A stretch of 20,505 nt of DNA from Burkholderiales bacterium (GCA_005793295.1 SXSX01000093.1:1-20505); one strand, 5' to 3'; shown: positions 7,188 through 15,024, numbered from the stretch's first letter. Numbers and translations: made by a program. Notes: generated by a model not told the origin, from the sequence alone.

Positions 7188-8066
7188 TTACAAAGCGTCT
7201 GGGATGTCAATTTCACCCCGAAAAACCGTGGTGGCGGGCCCTGTCATCATGACAGGGGAATCTCCCCCCTCCCATGCAATACTCAGCAAACCGCCTCGGG
7301 TGTGTACATCGACGCAGGCGTCGAGCAAGCCCCAGCGAATACCAGCAACCACCGCCGCACACGCGCCCGATCCGCAGGCCAAGGTTTCGCCCACACCGCG
7401 CTCAAACACGCGCAATCGGATGTGGGTTCGGCTCACGATTTGCATGAAGCCCGCGTTCACTTGACGAACAAAACGTGCATGCTGCTGTACCAAGGGTCCT
7501 TGCTGTTCTACCGGCGCGGTGTCTACATCTTCCACAAGCTGCACCGCATGCGGGTTACCCATCGACAGGGCCGCAATATCTACCGTGTATTCCAAACCGT
7601 CGGCACTTTGAAGTTCCAAAGGCCAGGCGTTCCAAATTCCCACCGTTTTGGCGTTCAGACCAGAGGCGTCAAATGGAATCTGCTCTAAGCGAAATTCGGG
7701 GGCTCCCATATTCACCGTCACGCGGCCATCGAAAGTGATGACAGGCTCAATCACGCCTTTCATGGTTTTCACCCTTAATCGGTCTTTGGAACTTAACCCT
7801 TGCTCACGCACAAATTTCGCAAAACAGCGCGCGCCGTTGCCACATTGCTCGACCTCTGCCCCATCGGCGTTGTGAATCACATATTCAAAATCAAGGTCTG
7901 GGCTGGGTGCGGGTCGCACTGTCAAAATTTGGTCTGCGCCTACGCCAAAATGGCGGTCGCCTAAAAAACGGTAATGCGCAGGCGTCAAACCCAAGGACCC
8001 TTGGGTTTCGTCAAGAACCACAAAGTCGTTGCCGGCGCCTTGCATTTTGGTGAACTGAATTCGCAT
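7188..8066 (-). CDS. dapF: Diaminopimelate epimerase
   Basis: DapF interconverts LL- and meso-diaminopimelate for lysine and peptidoglycan synthesis. The 292-residue protein has both catalytic cysteines in context: C75 in EVEQCGNGARC and C231 in ETLACGSGACA. The conserved KMQGAGNDFVVLDE N-terminus supports ATG 8066. No Shine-Dalgarno is visible upstream of it; instead a GATAAT hexamer sits seven bases before the ATG, which would suit a leaderless transcript if it is a -10 element. It heads the dapF-DUF484-xerC run and is divergent from the MBL-fold gene across 79 bases. Confidence 0.96.
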   Translation of the reverse strand: MRIQFTKMQGAGNDFVVLDETQGSLGLTPAHYRFLGDRHFGVGADQILTVRPAPSPDLDFEYVIHNADGAEVEQCGNGARCFAKFVREQGLSSKDRLRVKTMKGVIEPVITFDGRVTVNMGAPEFRLEQIPFDASGLNAKTVGIWNAWPLELQSADGLEYTVDIAALSMGNPHAVQLVEDVDTAPVEQQGPLVQQHARFVRQVNAGFMQIVSRTHIRLRVFERGVGETLACGSGACAAVVAGIRWGLLDACVDVHTRGGLLSIAWEGGDSPVMMTGPATTVFRGEIDIPDAL

Positions 8067-8145
8067 AGCTGCAATTATCAGGTGTCTGGCGTCCGTTCTG
8101 GGGCTGGCGAGGCCCACTCGCGTGTTTTAGCTGCAAAATGCTGCC

Positions 8146-9102
8146 ATGCCCCGACACTCGCAAATTCTTAACCCCGAACGCCACCCCGAATTAGGCGCCC
8201 TTCCAACGCCCACCGACTGGCAAACGCTTGAACCTGTCGCGCTTTTGCGAAACGTGTTGCGTTTAACCGCACCCAACCCCGGTTTTATGACAGGCCCAGG
8301 AACCAATAGCTATTTGGTGGGAGATCCGCTGACTGGATTTATTGCGATTGACCCCGGCCCAGCGGATGTCGACCACATCCAGCGCCTTTGGCAAGCCGCC
8401 ACCCATCCCGATGGTTCGGGCGGCAATATTCATTGGATTGTCTGCACCCATTCCCATGCAGACCACTCGCCGGGGGCTTTGCCACTGCAAAACCTATGCT
8501 TTCAATCAGGCGCCAAAGTTCCGCCCATCATGGGAATGGCCTCTGCACCAACGGCACGAGCAAACAGCCAATTTATTCCCGACAGAGCGGTTTTCCACGG
8601 CGAAGAATTGACGCTGCGCCCAGGCGATTTGAGAGCCACTTCTGACAGCCATACCTTGCAAGTGATTCACACGCCAGGCCACGCTGCCAACCATGTCTGC
8701 TTGCTGTTGCGCGAAGACGGGATTTTGTTTTCTGGCGATCACATCCTCAACGGAAGCACTACCGTGATTGACCCGCCCGACGGCAATATGGCGGATTACT
8801 TGGATTCTTTGGATGTCCTTAACAACGCTTGTGTTGAACACCATGCCGAATATATTTTTCCTGCCCACGGCCACGCGCTGCCTAATGCTTTAGAGGCGAT
8901 TGGGCACCTTAAAGCCCACCGTCTCATGCGCGAGGCAAAGATTGCCGCAGTAATGAGCGCCAACCCTGCAGGCGATCCGGACCAATGGCTGCCGCTGGCC
9001 TATGACGATGTGAACCCACGGCTTTGGCCCGTGGCCAAACGCTCCTTGCTTGCCCATGTCGAGCGCATTCAAATGCTGCAAATGAATCATTCCCACCCAT
9101 GA
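8146..9102 (+). CDS. Metallo-beta-lactamase-fold hydrolase (LACTB2/RNase Z-like subgroup)
   Basis: The 318-residue protein has a complete two-metal site: H102-x-H104-x-D106-H107 (THSHADH), H179 in TPGHAANH, D198 in FSGDHI and H241 in PAHGH. The GPGTNSYLVG segment near residue 50 and a C-terminal helical region (about 250-312) are typical of the LACTB2-like group, whose members include nucleases and thioesterase-like hydrolases. The substrate cannot be assigned. It is divergent from dapF, and its stop overlaps the next start by ATGA, implying translational coupling with the pseudouridine synthase homologue; that partner weakly favours an RNA-related role. No strong Shine-Dalgarno precedes the ATG. 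Confidence 0.9.
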   Translation: MPRHSQILNPERHPELGALPTPTDWQTLEPVALLRNVLRLTAPNPGFMTGPGTNSYLVGDPLTGFIAIDPGPADVDHIQRLWQAATHPDGSGGNIHWIVCTHSHADHSPGALPLQNLCFQSGAKVPPIMGMASAPTARANSQFIPDRAVFHGEELTLRPGDLRATSDSHTLQVIHTPGHAANHVCLLLREDGILFSGDHILNGSTTVIDPPDGNMADYLDSLDVLNNACVEHHAEYIFPAHGHALPNALEAIGHLKAHRLMREAKIAAVMSANPAGDPDQWLPLAYDDVNPRLWPVAKRSLLAHVERIQMLQMNHSHP

Positions 9103-9896
9103 TCTCCAAAGCACCCACCACCGAAGGCGAACGCCTTGCCAAACGGGTTGCGCAAATGCGCGGCTGCTCGCGCAGCGAAGCGGAGCGTTATATCGAAAGC
9201 GGTTTTGTCCAAGTCAATGGTGCGGTTGTAGAAGAGCCGCAGTTTCGGGTGGTAGACCACAGCATCACCTTTGAAGCCGATGCCAGCCTGCTCAACTTAA
9301 ACGCCATCACCTTGATCGTGAACAAACCCAGCGGATGGCTCGATGGCGTGGGCGACGAGCCCATCCCCAGCCCCCATTACAAAGGCAAAAAACCCAAAAT
9401 TCAAAACGCTCTGAGTCTTCTTACGCCCGATCACCGCAGCCCCAACGATCCATCAGAGATGCGTGTTTTGAAACGCCATTTCCAACAACTCGAAGCCAGC
9501 ATGTCGCTTGAGACTGGTGCCAGCGGCTTGCTGGTGTTTACCCAAGACTGGCGCACCCAACGTAAGCTGGTGGAAGATATGGGCGTAATGGAGCATGAAT
9601 TCATCATCGATGTACAAGGCGAAGTCAGCCCAGAGCAACTCACGCCGATCGAGCGGGCGCTGCGCGACCCGCGCCACAACCTGCCCCAAACCAAAGTCAG
9701 CGTTGGCAGCTCGGGCCCGCAGGGAAGCAAATTGCGTTTGGCCGTGAAAGGCGCACACCCCGGTCTCGCGGCCTACGTGTGTGAATTGGCAGGGCTAGAA
9801 ATAACTGCGATGCGCCGTATTCGTTTGGGCCGGGTGGGTTTGGGCGATACCGATATCGGTCAGTGGCGGTACTTGGCAGATCACGAGCGGTTTTGA
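9099..9896 (+). CDS. S4-domain pseudouridine synthase homologue (RsuA/RluF type) with altered catalytic residue
   Basis: The 265-residue protein has an N-terminal S4 RNA-binding domain (about 11-55, RLAKRVAQMRGCSRSEAERYI) followed by an RsuA/RluB/E/F-type catalytic domain. VNKPSGWL (74-81) and the late ITAMRRIRLGRVGLG block (about 235-249) fit. The catalytic motif is unusual: where the family has GRLDxxxxGLL, this protein has MSLETGASGLL, so the essential Asp is replaced by E138. The motif II tyrosine is also replaced (EHEF). It may therefore bind RNA without modifying it, or use Glu. The start at 9099 gives the S4 domain at the N-terminus; a longer frame from 9024 overlaps the upstream gene. 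Its stop lies three bases from the end of the convergent regulator gene. Confidence 0.86.
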   Translation: MISKAPTTEGERLAKRVAQMRGCSRSEAERYIESGFVQVNGAVVEEPQFRVVDHSITFEADASLLNLNAITLIVNKPSGWLDGVGDEPIPSPHYKGKKPKIQNALSLLTPDHRSPNDPSEMRVLKRHFQQLEASMSLETGASGLLVFTQDWRTQRKLVEDMGVMEHEFIIDVQGEVSPEQLTPIERALRDPRHNLPQTKVSVGSSGPQGSKLRLAVKGAHPGLAAYVCELAGLEITAMRRIRLGRVGLGDTDIGQWRYLADHERF

Positions 9897-9899
9897 GGC

Positions 9900-10514
9900 T
9901 TAGGCCGGGTGGACCACCACCAACCAAGCCGTAGCTGCGGTTTTACCCAGATTGCGAATCGCGTGCGGGCGGTCGGCGCAGTAACGCGCTGTTTCTCCGG
10001 CTTTAAGGCGCTGAACTTCGTCAGCGCAATGGACCTCTAAAGCGCCGCTTTGTACTGTCAGGTGTTCGCGGGTTCCGTCTTCATGGGCGCTGGACTCTAA
10101 AGCGCCGCCAGCTCCGACGCTCAGCGTGTACCACTCAAATTGGCCCGCCAGCTCGATGGGCCCGAGGATACGCAAATCACACAAACCGTCCGGACTCCGC
10201 AAGGCGGGCGTGGCGTGGGCTGAAAGAAAACCGATGGCTGGGGCTTGAACCGTGGGCGCACTGTCGAGCAAATCTGCTAAAGGCACACCCAAAGCATTGG
10301 CCAAGCGCCACACCACGGCCACCGTCGGGTTGGCTTGGGCGCGTTCAATTTGCGACAGCATCGATTTCGATACCCCCGCCTTGCGCGACAACTCGTCTAA
10401 AGACAGCGCTCGGGTTTGGCGCAAGGCGGCCAAGGTATCGCCCACCCGAGGAGGCTCGGCAGTTGCCCCGCGTGAGGCTGCAAGAGGTGTATTTTTAGGA
10501 ATGCGAGTTGCCAA
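9900..10514 (-). CDS. XRE-family transcriptional regulator with cupin domain
   Basis: The 204-residue protein has an N-terminal helix-turn-helix of the XRE/HTH_3 type (about 25-82, with RKAGVSKSMLSQIERAQANPT) and a C-terminal cupin domain (about 125-200, EHLTVQSGALEV...PHAIRN) that probably binds a small effector. A TTG start at 10514 is chosen because AAAGGAA lies five bases upstream (10520-10526); the next upstream start, ATG 10589, would lie across the promoter region and add 25 unlikely residues. It is divergent from the kbl-threonine dehydrogenase operon, so it likely controls that operon and itself, perhaps in response to threonine, glycine or a related compound. This link is inferred from position only. 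Confidence 0.88.
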   Translation of the reverse strand: MATRIPKNTPLAASRGATAEPPRVGDTLAALRQTRALSLDELSRKAGVSKSMLSQIERAQANPTVAVVWRLANALGVPLADLLDSAPTVQAPAIGFLSAHATPALRSPDGLCDLRILGPIELAGQFEWYTLSVGAGGALESSAHEDGTREHLTVQSGALEVHCADEVQRLKAGETARYCADRPHAIRNLGKTAATAWLVVVHPA

Positions 10515-10530
10515 AATAATTCCTTTATAG

Positions 10531-10571
10531 TGGATATTGTTCGATATACTGCACAGCACTGATTTCCAGTG
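10531..10571. promoter_or_regulatory. Candidate operators in the regulator-kbl intergenic region
   Basis: The 103 bases between the regulator and kbl hold ATAT-TGTTCG-ATAT (10534-10547) and a perfect 5-bp inverted repeat CACTG-ATTTC-CAGTG (10557-10571). TATACT at 10545-10550 resembles a -10 hexamer for kbl, with no convincing -35. Both repeats are reasonable sites for the XRE-cupin protein but are short enough to occur by chance. Confidence 0.3.
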
Positions 10572-10617
10572 AAACCTATTCCAGCGCATTGTGCCCCACT
10601 GACCTCGAAAGATTGTT

Positions 10618-11832
10618 ATGACAACCGCAACGCCCTTTTACACCCACTTGGCCCAAGAGCTTGATGCGATTCGCACAGCAGGTTTATACAAAACCGAGCG
10701 CGTTATCAATAGCTCGCAAAGCGCGCACATTACAACCACCTTGCAAGACGGCAGCCGCCGCGAAGTTTTGAATTTATGCGCCAACAACTATTTGGGTTTG
10801 TCATCTCATCCCGCAGTGATGGAGGCGGCCCATGAGGCTCTGCGCACGCACGGCTACGGTCTGAGTTCAGTACGCTTTATTTGCGGCACCCAAGATCTCC
10901 ACAAAACTTTAGAAGCCCGTCTTTCGCGATTCTTAGGCACCGAAGACACCATTCTTTACGCAGCCGCATTTGATGCCAATGGTGGCTTATTTGAGCCGCT
11001 GTTGGGTGAAGAAGACGCCATCATCAGCGACGCGCTCAACCACGCTTCCATCATTGACGGAATCCGCTTATGCAAAGCCAAGCGCTACCGGTATGAGCAC
11101 AACAATATGCAAGACTTGGAGCGCTGTTTGCGTGAAGCCAAAGCGGATGGATCGCGTTTTAGCTTGGTGTTTACTGACGGCGTTTTCTCCATGGACGGAA
11201 CGATTGCACAGTTGGATGTGATGCGTACTTTGTGCGACCAATACGGTGCGTTGCTGGGTGTGGACGAGTGCCACGCCAGTGGATTCATGGGCGCCACGGG
11301 GCGCGGCACCCACGAGCACTGCGGCGTGTTTGGAAAAATAGACATCATCACGGGCACCCTGGGCAAAGGCTTAGGCGGCGCCTCAGGCGGGTTCACCAGT
11401 GGGCGGCGCGAAGTGATTGACATGCTGCGCCAACGCTCGCGGCCGTACCTTTTTTCCAACACCGTAGCGCCCATGATCGTGGGCGCCTCGATTGCGGTAT
11501 TAGATTTACTTGAGCAATCCACGGCGCTACGCGATACCTTGGCGGACAACACCCGCTATTTCCGAGAGGCGATTGCCCAAGCCGGTTTTTCCATCAAACC
11601 AGGGGAGCATCCGATTGTTCCGATCATGGTGATGGATGCCGTTCTAGCTCAACAACTCGCAGCGCGCTTGCTCAAACTCGGGGTCTATGTGGTCGGGTTT
11701 TTCTTTCCCGTGGTTCCCAAAGGGCAGGCCCGTATCCGAGTTCAGATGAGCGCAGCACACACCCGCGCTGATTTGGAATTTGCAGTTGCAGCCTTTGCCA
11801 AAGCTGGCCGCGAACTCGGGATCATTCAATAA
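10618..11832 (+). CDS. kbl: 2-amino-3-ketobutyrate CoA ligase (glycine C-acetyltransferase)
   Basis: Kbl cleaves 2-amino-3-ketobutyrate with CoA to glycine and acetyl-CoA, the second step of threonine breakdown, using PLP. The 404-residue protein is close to E. coli Kbl (398). It shows LCANNYLGLSSHP near 58, SVRFICGTQDLHK, the PLP-anchoring DECHASGFMG stretch and the Schiff-base lysine K250 in GTLGKGLGGASGG. The alpha-oxoamine synthase paralogues (BioF, HemA) are less likely given the neighbouring threonine dehydrogenase eight bases downstream. The Shine-Dalgarno (GAAAGA) is weak. Confidence 0.95.
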   Translation: MTTATPFYTHLAQELDAIRTAGLYKTERVINSSQSAHITTTLQDGSRREVLNLCANNYLGLSSHPAVMEAAHEALRTHGYGLSSVRFICGTQDLHKTLEARLSRFLGTEDTILYAAAFDANGGLFEPLLGEEDAIISDALNHASIIDGIRLCKAKRYRYEHNNMQDLERCLREAKADGSRFSLVFTDGVFSMDGTIAQLDVMRTLCDQYGALLGVDECHASGFMGATGRGTHEHCGVFGKIDIITGTLGKGLGGASGGFTSGRREVIDMLRQRSRPYLFSNTVAPMIVGASIAVLDLLEQSTALRDTLADNTRYFREAIAQAGFSIKPGEHPIVPIMVMDAVLAQQLAARLLKLGVYVVGFFFPVVPKGQARIRVQMSAAHTRADLEFAVAAFAKAGRELGIIQ

Positions 11833-11840
11833 AGAAACAT

Positions 11841-12821
11841 ATGAACACACCAAAAATTTTGATCATCGGTGCCAACGGACAAATTGGCTCAGAACTGACC
11901 CAGGCTCTGGCGCAGCGTTACGGTGCGCAATCGGTCATTACCAGCGACATTGCTGCACAAGGCCGCGCTGAGAATATGGCGCTTGGCGTTCGCCACTTGG
12001 CCCTGGATGCCACCGATGGTGATGCGATCAAAGCAGCCGTCGAAGCGCACCACGTGACCCAGATTTACCTCTTGGCTGCTGCTCTCTCGGCCCGTGGCGA
12101 ACAGCTCCCCGGCTGGGCCTGGGATCTCAACATGAAGAGCTTGCTGCATGTTTTGGAATTGGCTCGCACGCACAGTTTGCGGGTGTTTTGGCCGAGTTCT
12201 ATTGCCGCTTTTGGCCCCAACAGCCCGAAAAGCATGACGCCCCAACGCTGCGTGATGGACCCTACCAGCGTCTATGGACTTTCTAAATTAGCCGGCGAAG
12301 GTTGGTGCGCGTGGTACCACCGCAACCACGGTGTCGATGTTCGCAGCCTGCGCTACCCGGGCCTCATCAGCTGGAAAACGCCGCCCGGAGGCGGCACCAC
12401 CGACTACGCTGTTGAGATTTTTCACGCCGCGCTTTTAAGCGGCCACTACACCAGTTTTTTAAGCGCCGATACGGCACTGCCCATGATGTACATGCGCGAT
12501 GCGATTCGCGCTACGCTGGAACTGATGGACGCGCCCGCAGCGTCTGTTCATGAGCGCAGTGCATATAACTTGGCAGGACTGAGCTTCACTCCGGCGCAAA
12601 TCGCTCAGGCGATTGGTCGCTCTGTGCCAGGTTTCACCATCGACTACGCCCCCGACTTTCGTCAAGCCATCGCTGACAGTTGGCCCCAATCGATAGATGA
12701 CCAGGCGGCACAAAAAGACTGGGGCTGGAAGGCTGAGTTTGATTTGGATGCCATGGTCAATGACATGCTGACCCACCTGCGCCCGCGCATCGCTCAAGAC
12801 GCAGAGCGCTTGGCGGCATAA
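11841..12821 (+). CDS. L-threonine 3-dehydrogenase, short-chain (SDR) type
   Basis: This enzyme oxidises L-threonine to 2-amino-3-ketobutyrate with NAD+, supplying Kbl. The 326-residue protein is an extended SDR/epimerase-like protein, not the zinc-dependent Tdh of E. coli: GANGQIG (10-16) binds NAD, PSSIAAFG carries the catalytic Ser (119-120), and YGLSK gives Y145 and K149. The YPGLISW...GGGTTDYA segment resembles characterised SDR threonine dehydrogenases, including the one from Cupriavidus necator. It starts eight bases after kbl and so shares its transcript. Its stop lies four bases from the 3' end of rnpB on the other strand. Confidence 0.9.
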   Translation: MNTPKILIIGANGQIGSELTQALAQRYGAQSVITSDIAAQGRAENMALGVRHLALDATDGDAIKAAVEAHHVTQIYLLAAALSARGEQLPGWAWDLNMKSLLHVLELARTHSLRVFWPSSIAAFGPNSPKSMTPQRCVMDPTSVYGLSKLAGEGWCAWYHRNHGVDVRSLRYPGLISWKTPPGGGTTDYAVEIFHAALLSGHYTSFLSADTALPMMYMRDAIRATLELMDAPAASVHERSAYNLAGLSFTPAQIAQAIGRSVPGFTIDYAPDFRQAIADSWPQSIDDQAAQKDWGWKAEFDLDAMVNDMLTHLRPRIAQDAERLAA

Positions 12822-12825
12822 AAGT

Positions 12826-13198
12826 GTGAAGCTCGCCGATAAGCCGGATTCTGTGCACACCAAGTCTCCCTGGAGTGTGACCACCATTACTCTGGGCCGC
12901 TGGTCACCCAACGGCTCGATGCTACCTACCCGCCAACTCCGGGGGCCCCGGTCATGGCGCTGCGGCGAACCGCCGCGCTTTGCGTTGGCCTACTTGGTAT
13001 TGCTGCGCGTAGAGATTGCCCGTTTCACCCGAACTTAATCGGCTCGTCTCTGTTGCTCTAATCCTCACCTTGGGCTGCGCCCTTACGGGCACCGCTTGGG
13101 TGGACAGCTGTTAGCTGCTACGCCGCCCTATGCAGTCCGGACGTTCCTCCAGTGCTCTGTTTCCAGAATTGCACCAGCGGTGGTCTAGCGAGCTTCAC
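12826..13198 (-). ncRNA. rnpB: RNase P RNA, bacterial type A
   Basis: This is the catalytic RNA that trims 5' leaders from pre-tRNAs. On the minus strand the ends GTGAAGCTCGC and GCGAGCTTCAC pair as helix P1. The conserved 5' core GAGGAACGTCCGGACT with CATAGGGC follows, GCAACAGAGA lies in the middle, and the 3' core CAGAATCCGGCTTATCGG lies close to the end. The span of about 373 bases fits the E. coli RNA (377). GATAAT lies seven bases upstream of the predicted 5' end (minus strand) and may be the -10; no good -35 was seen. No intrinsic terminator was found next to the 3' end. Exact mature ends are inferred from P1. Confidence 0.95.
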
Positions 13199-13251
13199 CA
13201 TTGAATTATCGGTGAGAGCCAAATGGAATATCGATATAACCCATCCGTGCG

Positions 13252-13269
13252 TATTTTGGATTCAAAATA
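13252..13269. promoter_or_regulatory. 18-bp palindrome upstream of cysK
   Basis: TATTTTG (13252-13258) and CAAAATA (13263-13269) form perfect 7-bp inverted arms around GATT. The site lies 43 bases before the cysK start and 54 bases beyond the rnpB 5' end. It could be an operator for cysK or part of a promoter; no T run follows, so it is not a terminator. Confidence 0.35.
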
Positions 13270-13311
13270 GTCCCACCCTTCCTTTCACACCCTTCTTCAC
13301 CGGAGACTTCC

Positions 13312-14229
13312 ATGCGCGCTGACACCATATTGCAAACCATCGGTAACACCCCTCATATTCGTATCAACCGCCTCTTTGGTGCGGGACATAACGTGTGGAT
13401 CAAATCCGAACGCAGCAACCCGGGCGGCTCTATCAAAGACCGCATTGCTTTTGCGATGGTGGAGGCGGCTGAAAAAAGTGGCGTCCTCCAACCCGGCGCC
13501 ACCATCATTGAGCCCACCTCGGGCAACACCGGCGTGGGCTTGGCGATGGTGGCCGCTGTCAAAGGTTACAAGTTAATTTTGGTGATGCCCGATAGTATGT
13601 CGATTGAGCGCAGGCGTTTGATGTTGGCTTACGGTGCGAGTTTTGATTTAACTCCGCGAGAAAAAGGCATGAAAGGTGCGATTGCTCGGGCCCAAGAACT
13701 GGCAGATGCCACGCCAGGCGCATGGATTCCCCAGCAGTTTGAAAACCCCGCCAATGTAGAAGTGCATACCCGCACCACGGCGTTAGAAATTTTGACTGAC
13801 TTTCCGGAAGGCTTGGATGCCATCATCACAGGTGTTGGCACCGGCGGGCACATTTCAGGGGTTGCCCAAGTCCTTAAAGTCCACTGGCCCAAGCTGCAAG
13901 TGTTTGCGGTCGAACCCAGCCAAAGCCCAGTGATCAGCGGAGGCGCACCCGCACCCCATCCTATTCAAGGCATTGGCGCTGGCTTTATTCCTAAAAATTT
14001 GCATACCCAACTACTGGACGGCGTGATCCAAGTGGAAGCTGAACCCGCGCGTGAAATGGCACGGCGCTGCGCTGCTGAAGAAGGCATGTTGGTTGGAATT
14101 TCAAGCGGCGCCACACTGGCTGCGATTGCCCAAAAGCTGCCTGACCTGCCACCAGGGGCCAAGGTATTGGGTTTCAACTACGACACCGGTGAACGCTATT
14201 TGTCGATTGAAGGTTTTTTACCCGCTTGA
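13312..14229 (+). CDS. cysK: Cysteine synthase (O-acetylserine sulfhydrylase)
   Basis: This PLP enzyme joins O-acetyl-L-serine and sulfide to make cysteine. The 305-residue protein has TIGNTPHIRINR at the start, the PLP lysine K42 in GGSIKDR, TSGNTG (69-74) for substrate binding, the phosphate loop GVGTGGHISG (174-183) and SSGAT (264-268). The IQGIGAGFIP stretch favours a CysK-type over a CysM-type enzyme, but the two are hard to separate by eye and some databases may call it cysM. A Shine-Dalgarno-like CGGAGA precedes the ATG. The last 34 bases overlap the convergent crotonase gene. An inverted repeat upstream may be regulatory. Confidence 0.93.
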   Translation: MRADTILQTIGNTPHIRINRLFGAGHNVWIKSERSNPGGSIKDRIAFAMVEAAEKSGVLQPGATIIEPTSGNTGVGLAMVAAVKGYKLILVMPDSMSIERRRLMLAYGASFDLTPREKGMKGAIARAQELADATPGAWIPQQFENPANVEVHTRTTALEILTDFPEGLDAIITGVGTGGHISGVAQVLKVHWPKLQVFAVEPSQSPVISGGAPAPHPIQGIGAGFIPKNLHTQLLDGVIQVEAEPAREMARRCAAEEGMLVGISSGATLAAIAQKLPDLPPGAKVLGFNYDTGERYLSIEGFLPA

Positions 14230-14963
14230 TGGCTGGCAGCAGCCATGCGCTCTGCCATATCGTTTGGCATACCAAAAGGCATGGCTCGCTCATACTGCAA
14301 AGCGTCTTGCCAATATCTTTCTTGCGCGGCTGAAACCAAGGCCTTGGCAATGCGGTTGCTGCCACGCGAGTTCGCCACAATCTCTTCTCCCAAGCGCAGG
14401 ACCGCAGCATCTAACGCATCGTCGGCAAGACAGTAATCGACAAGTCCGATATCGGCTGCAGTGCGTGCGTTGATCCGGCGACTGGTGAACATCAACTCCT
14501 TTGCACGTGACAAACCTACGCGCCTAGGCAGTCGCACAGACATTCCCCAAATCGGGGCCAAGCCCCACTGGCCATGGGTATCACCCAGTTTTGTTGACTC
14601 CGCGGCCATCAAAATATCACAGCCCAATGCCAACTCCAGACCGCCTGTAAAACAGTGACCGTGTAGCCGCGCAATGGTGGGTTGTGGCAAGGCCTCTAAG
14701 GCGTCAATCGTTTCGGCCTCAAAGTGTGCACTCGGGGCTGGCGCATGTTCGGCGATAACAGCCAAGTCGTGGCCCGCGCAAAACGCCCGACCAGAACCCT
14801 GGAGTACCACGCAGGACACGGATGCATCTTTAGCAATCGCATCCAGATGCGAACGCAAAGCCACGAATACGTCGGGTGTTAAAGCATTGAGCTTATCGGG
14901 TCGATTCAGTGACAAAGTTGTAATACCAGCCGCGTCACTACGCAATACCAAGTTCATTGTCAT
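14196..14963 (-). CDS. Enoyl-CoA hydratase/isomerase (crotonase) family protein
   Basis: The 255-residue protein is a crotonase. SLNRPDKLNALT (18-29) and AFCAGHDL (60-67) form the CoA and first oxyanion-hole regions, and HGHCFTGGLELALGCD (101-116) the second, with acidic residue E110. At the place of the second hydratase Glu there is H130 (GDTHGQWGLAP), so a standard two-glutamate hydratase is less likely; an isomerase, hydrolase or related reaction is possible. GAGGG seven bases upstream supports ATG 14963, though ATG 14957 is also in frame. It is divergent from the monooxygenase operon across 141 bases and may share its control. Its 3' end overlaps cysK by 34 bases. Confidence 0.88.
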   Translation of the reverse strand: MTMNLVLRSDAAGITTLSLNRPDKLNALTPDVFVALRSHLDAIAKDASVSCVVLQGSGRAFCAGHDLAVIAEHAPAPSAHFEAETIDALEALPQPTIARLHGHCFTGGLELALGCDILMAAESTKLGDTHGQWGLAPIWGMSVRLPRRVGLSRAKELMFTSRRINARTAADIGLVDYCLADDALDAAVLRLGEEIVANSRGSNRIAKALVSAAQERYWQDALQYERAMPFGMPNDMAERMAAASHQAGKKPSIDK

Positions 14964-15007
14964 ACCATTGCCCTCTTAAAAAATTATCCAATGACCGAAC
15001 ATACGTG

Positions 15008-15024
15008 CAGATACAGAATATCTG
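15008..15024. promoter_or_regulatory. Candidate operator between the crotonase and monooxygenase genes
   Basis: CAGATA (15008-15013) and TATCTG (15019-15024) are perfect 6-bp inverted arms around CAGAA, giving a 17-bp dyad. It lies 45 bases upstream of the crotonase start and 81 bases upstream of the monooxygenase start, a natural place for a shared repressor or activator site. No regulator gene is adjacent, so any factor is unknown. Confidence 0.4.

Noticed and set aside
11085..11552. A 155-codon minus-strand open frame inside kbl
   Set aside because: Antisense to a fully convincing kbl; no recognisable motif.
12826..13038. Short open frames over the rnpB region
   Set aside because: They fall within RNase P RNA, whose conserved cores and P1 ends explain the sequence.
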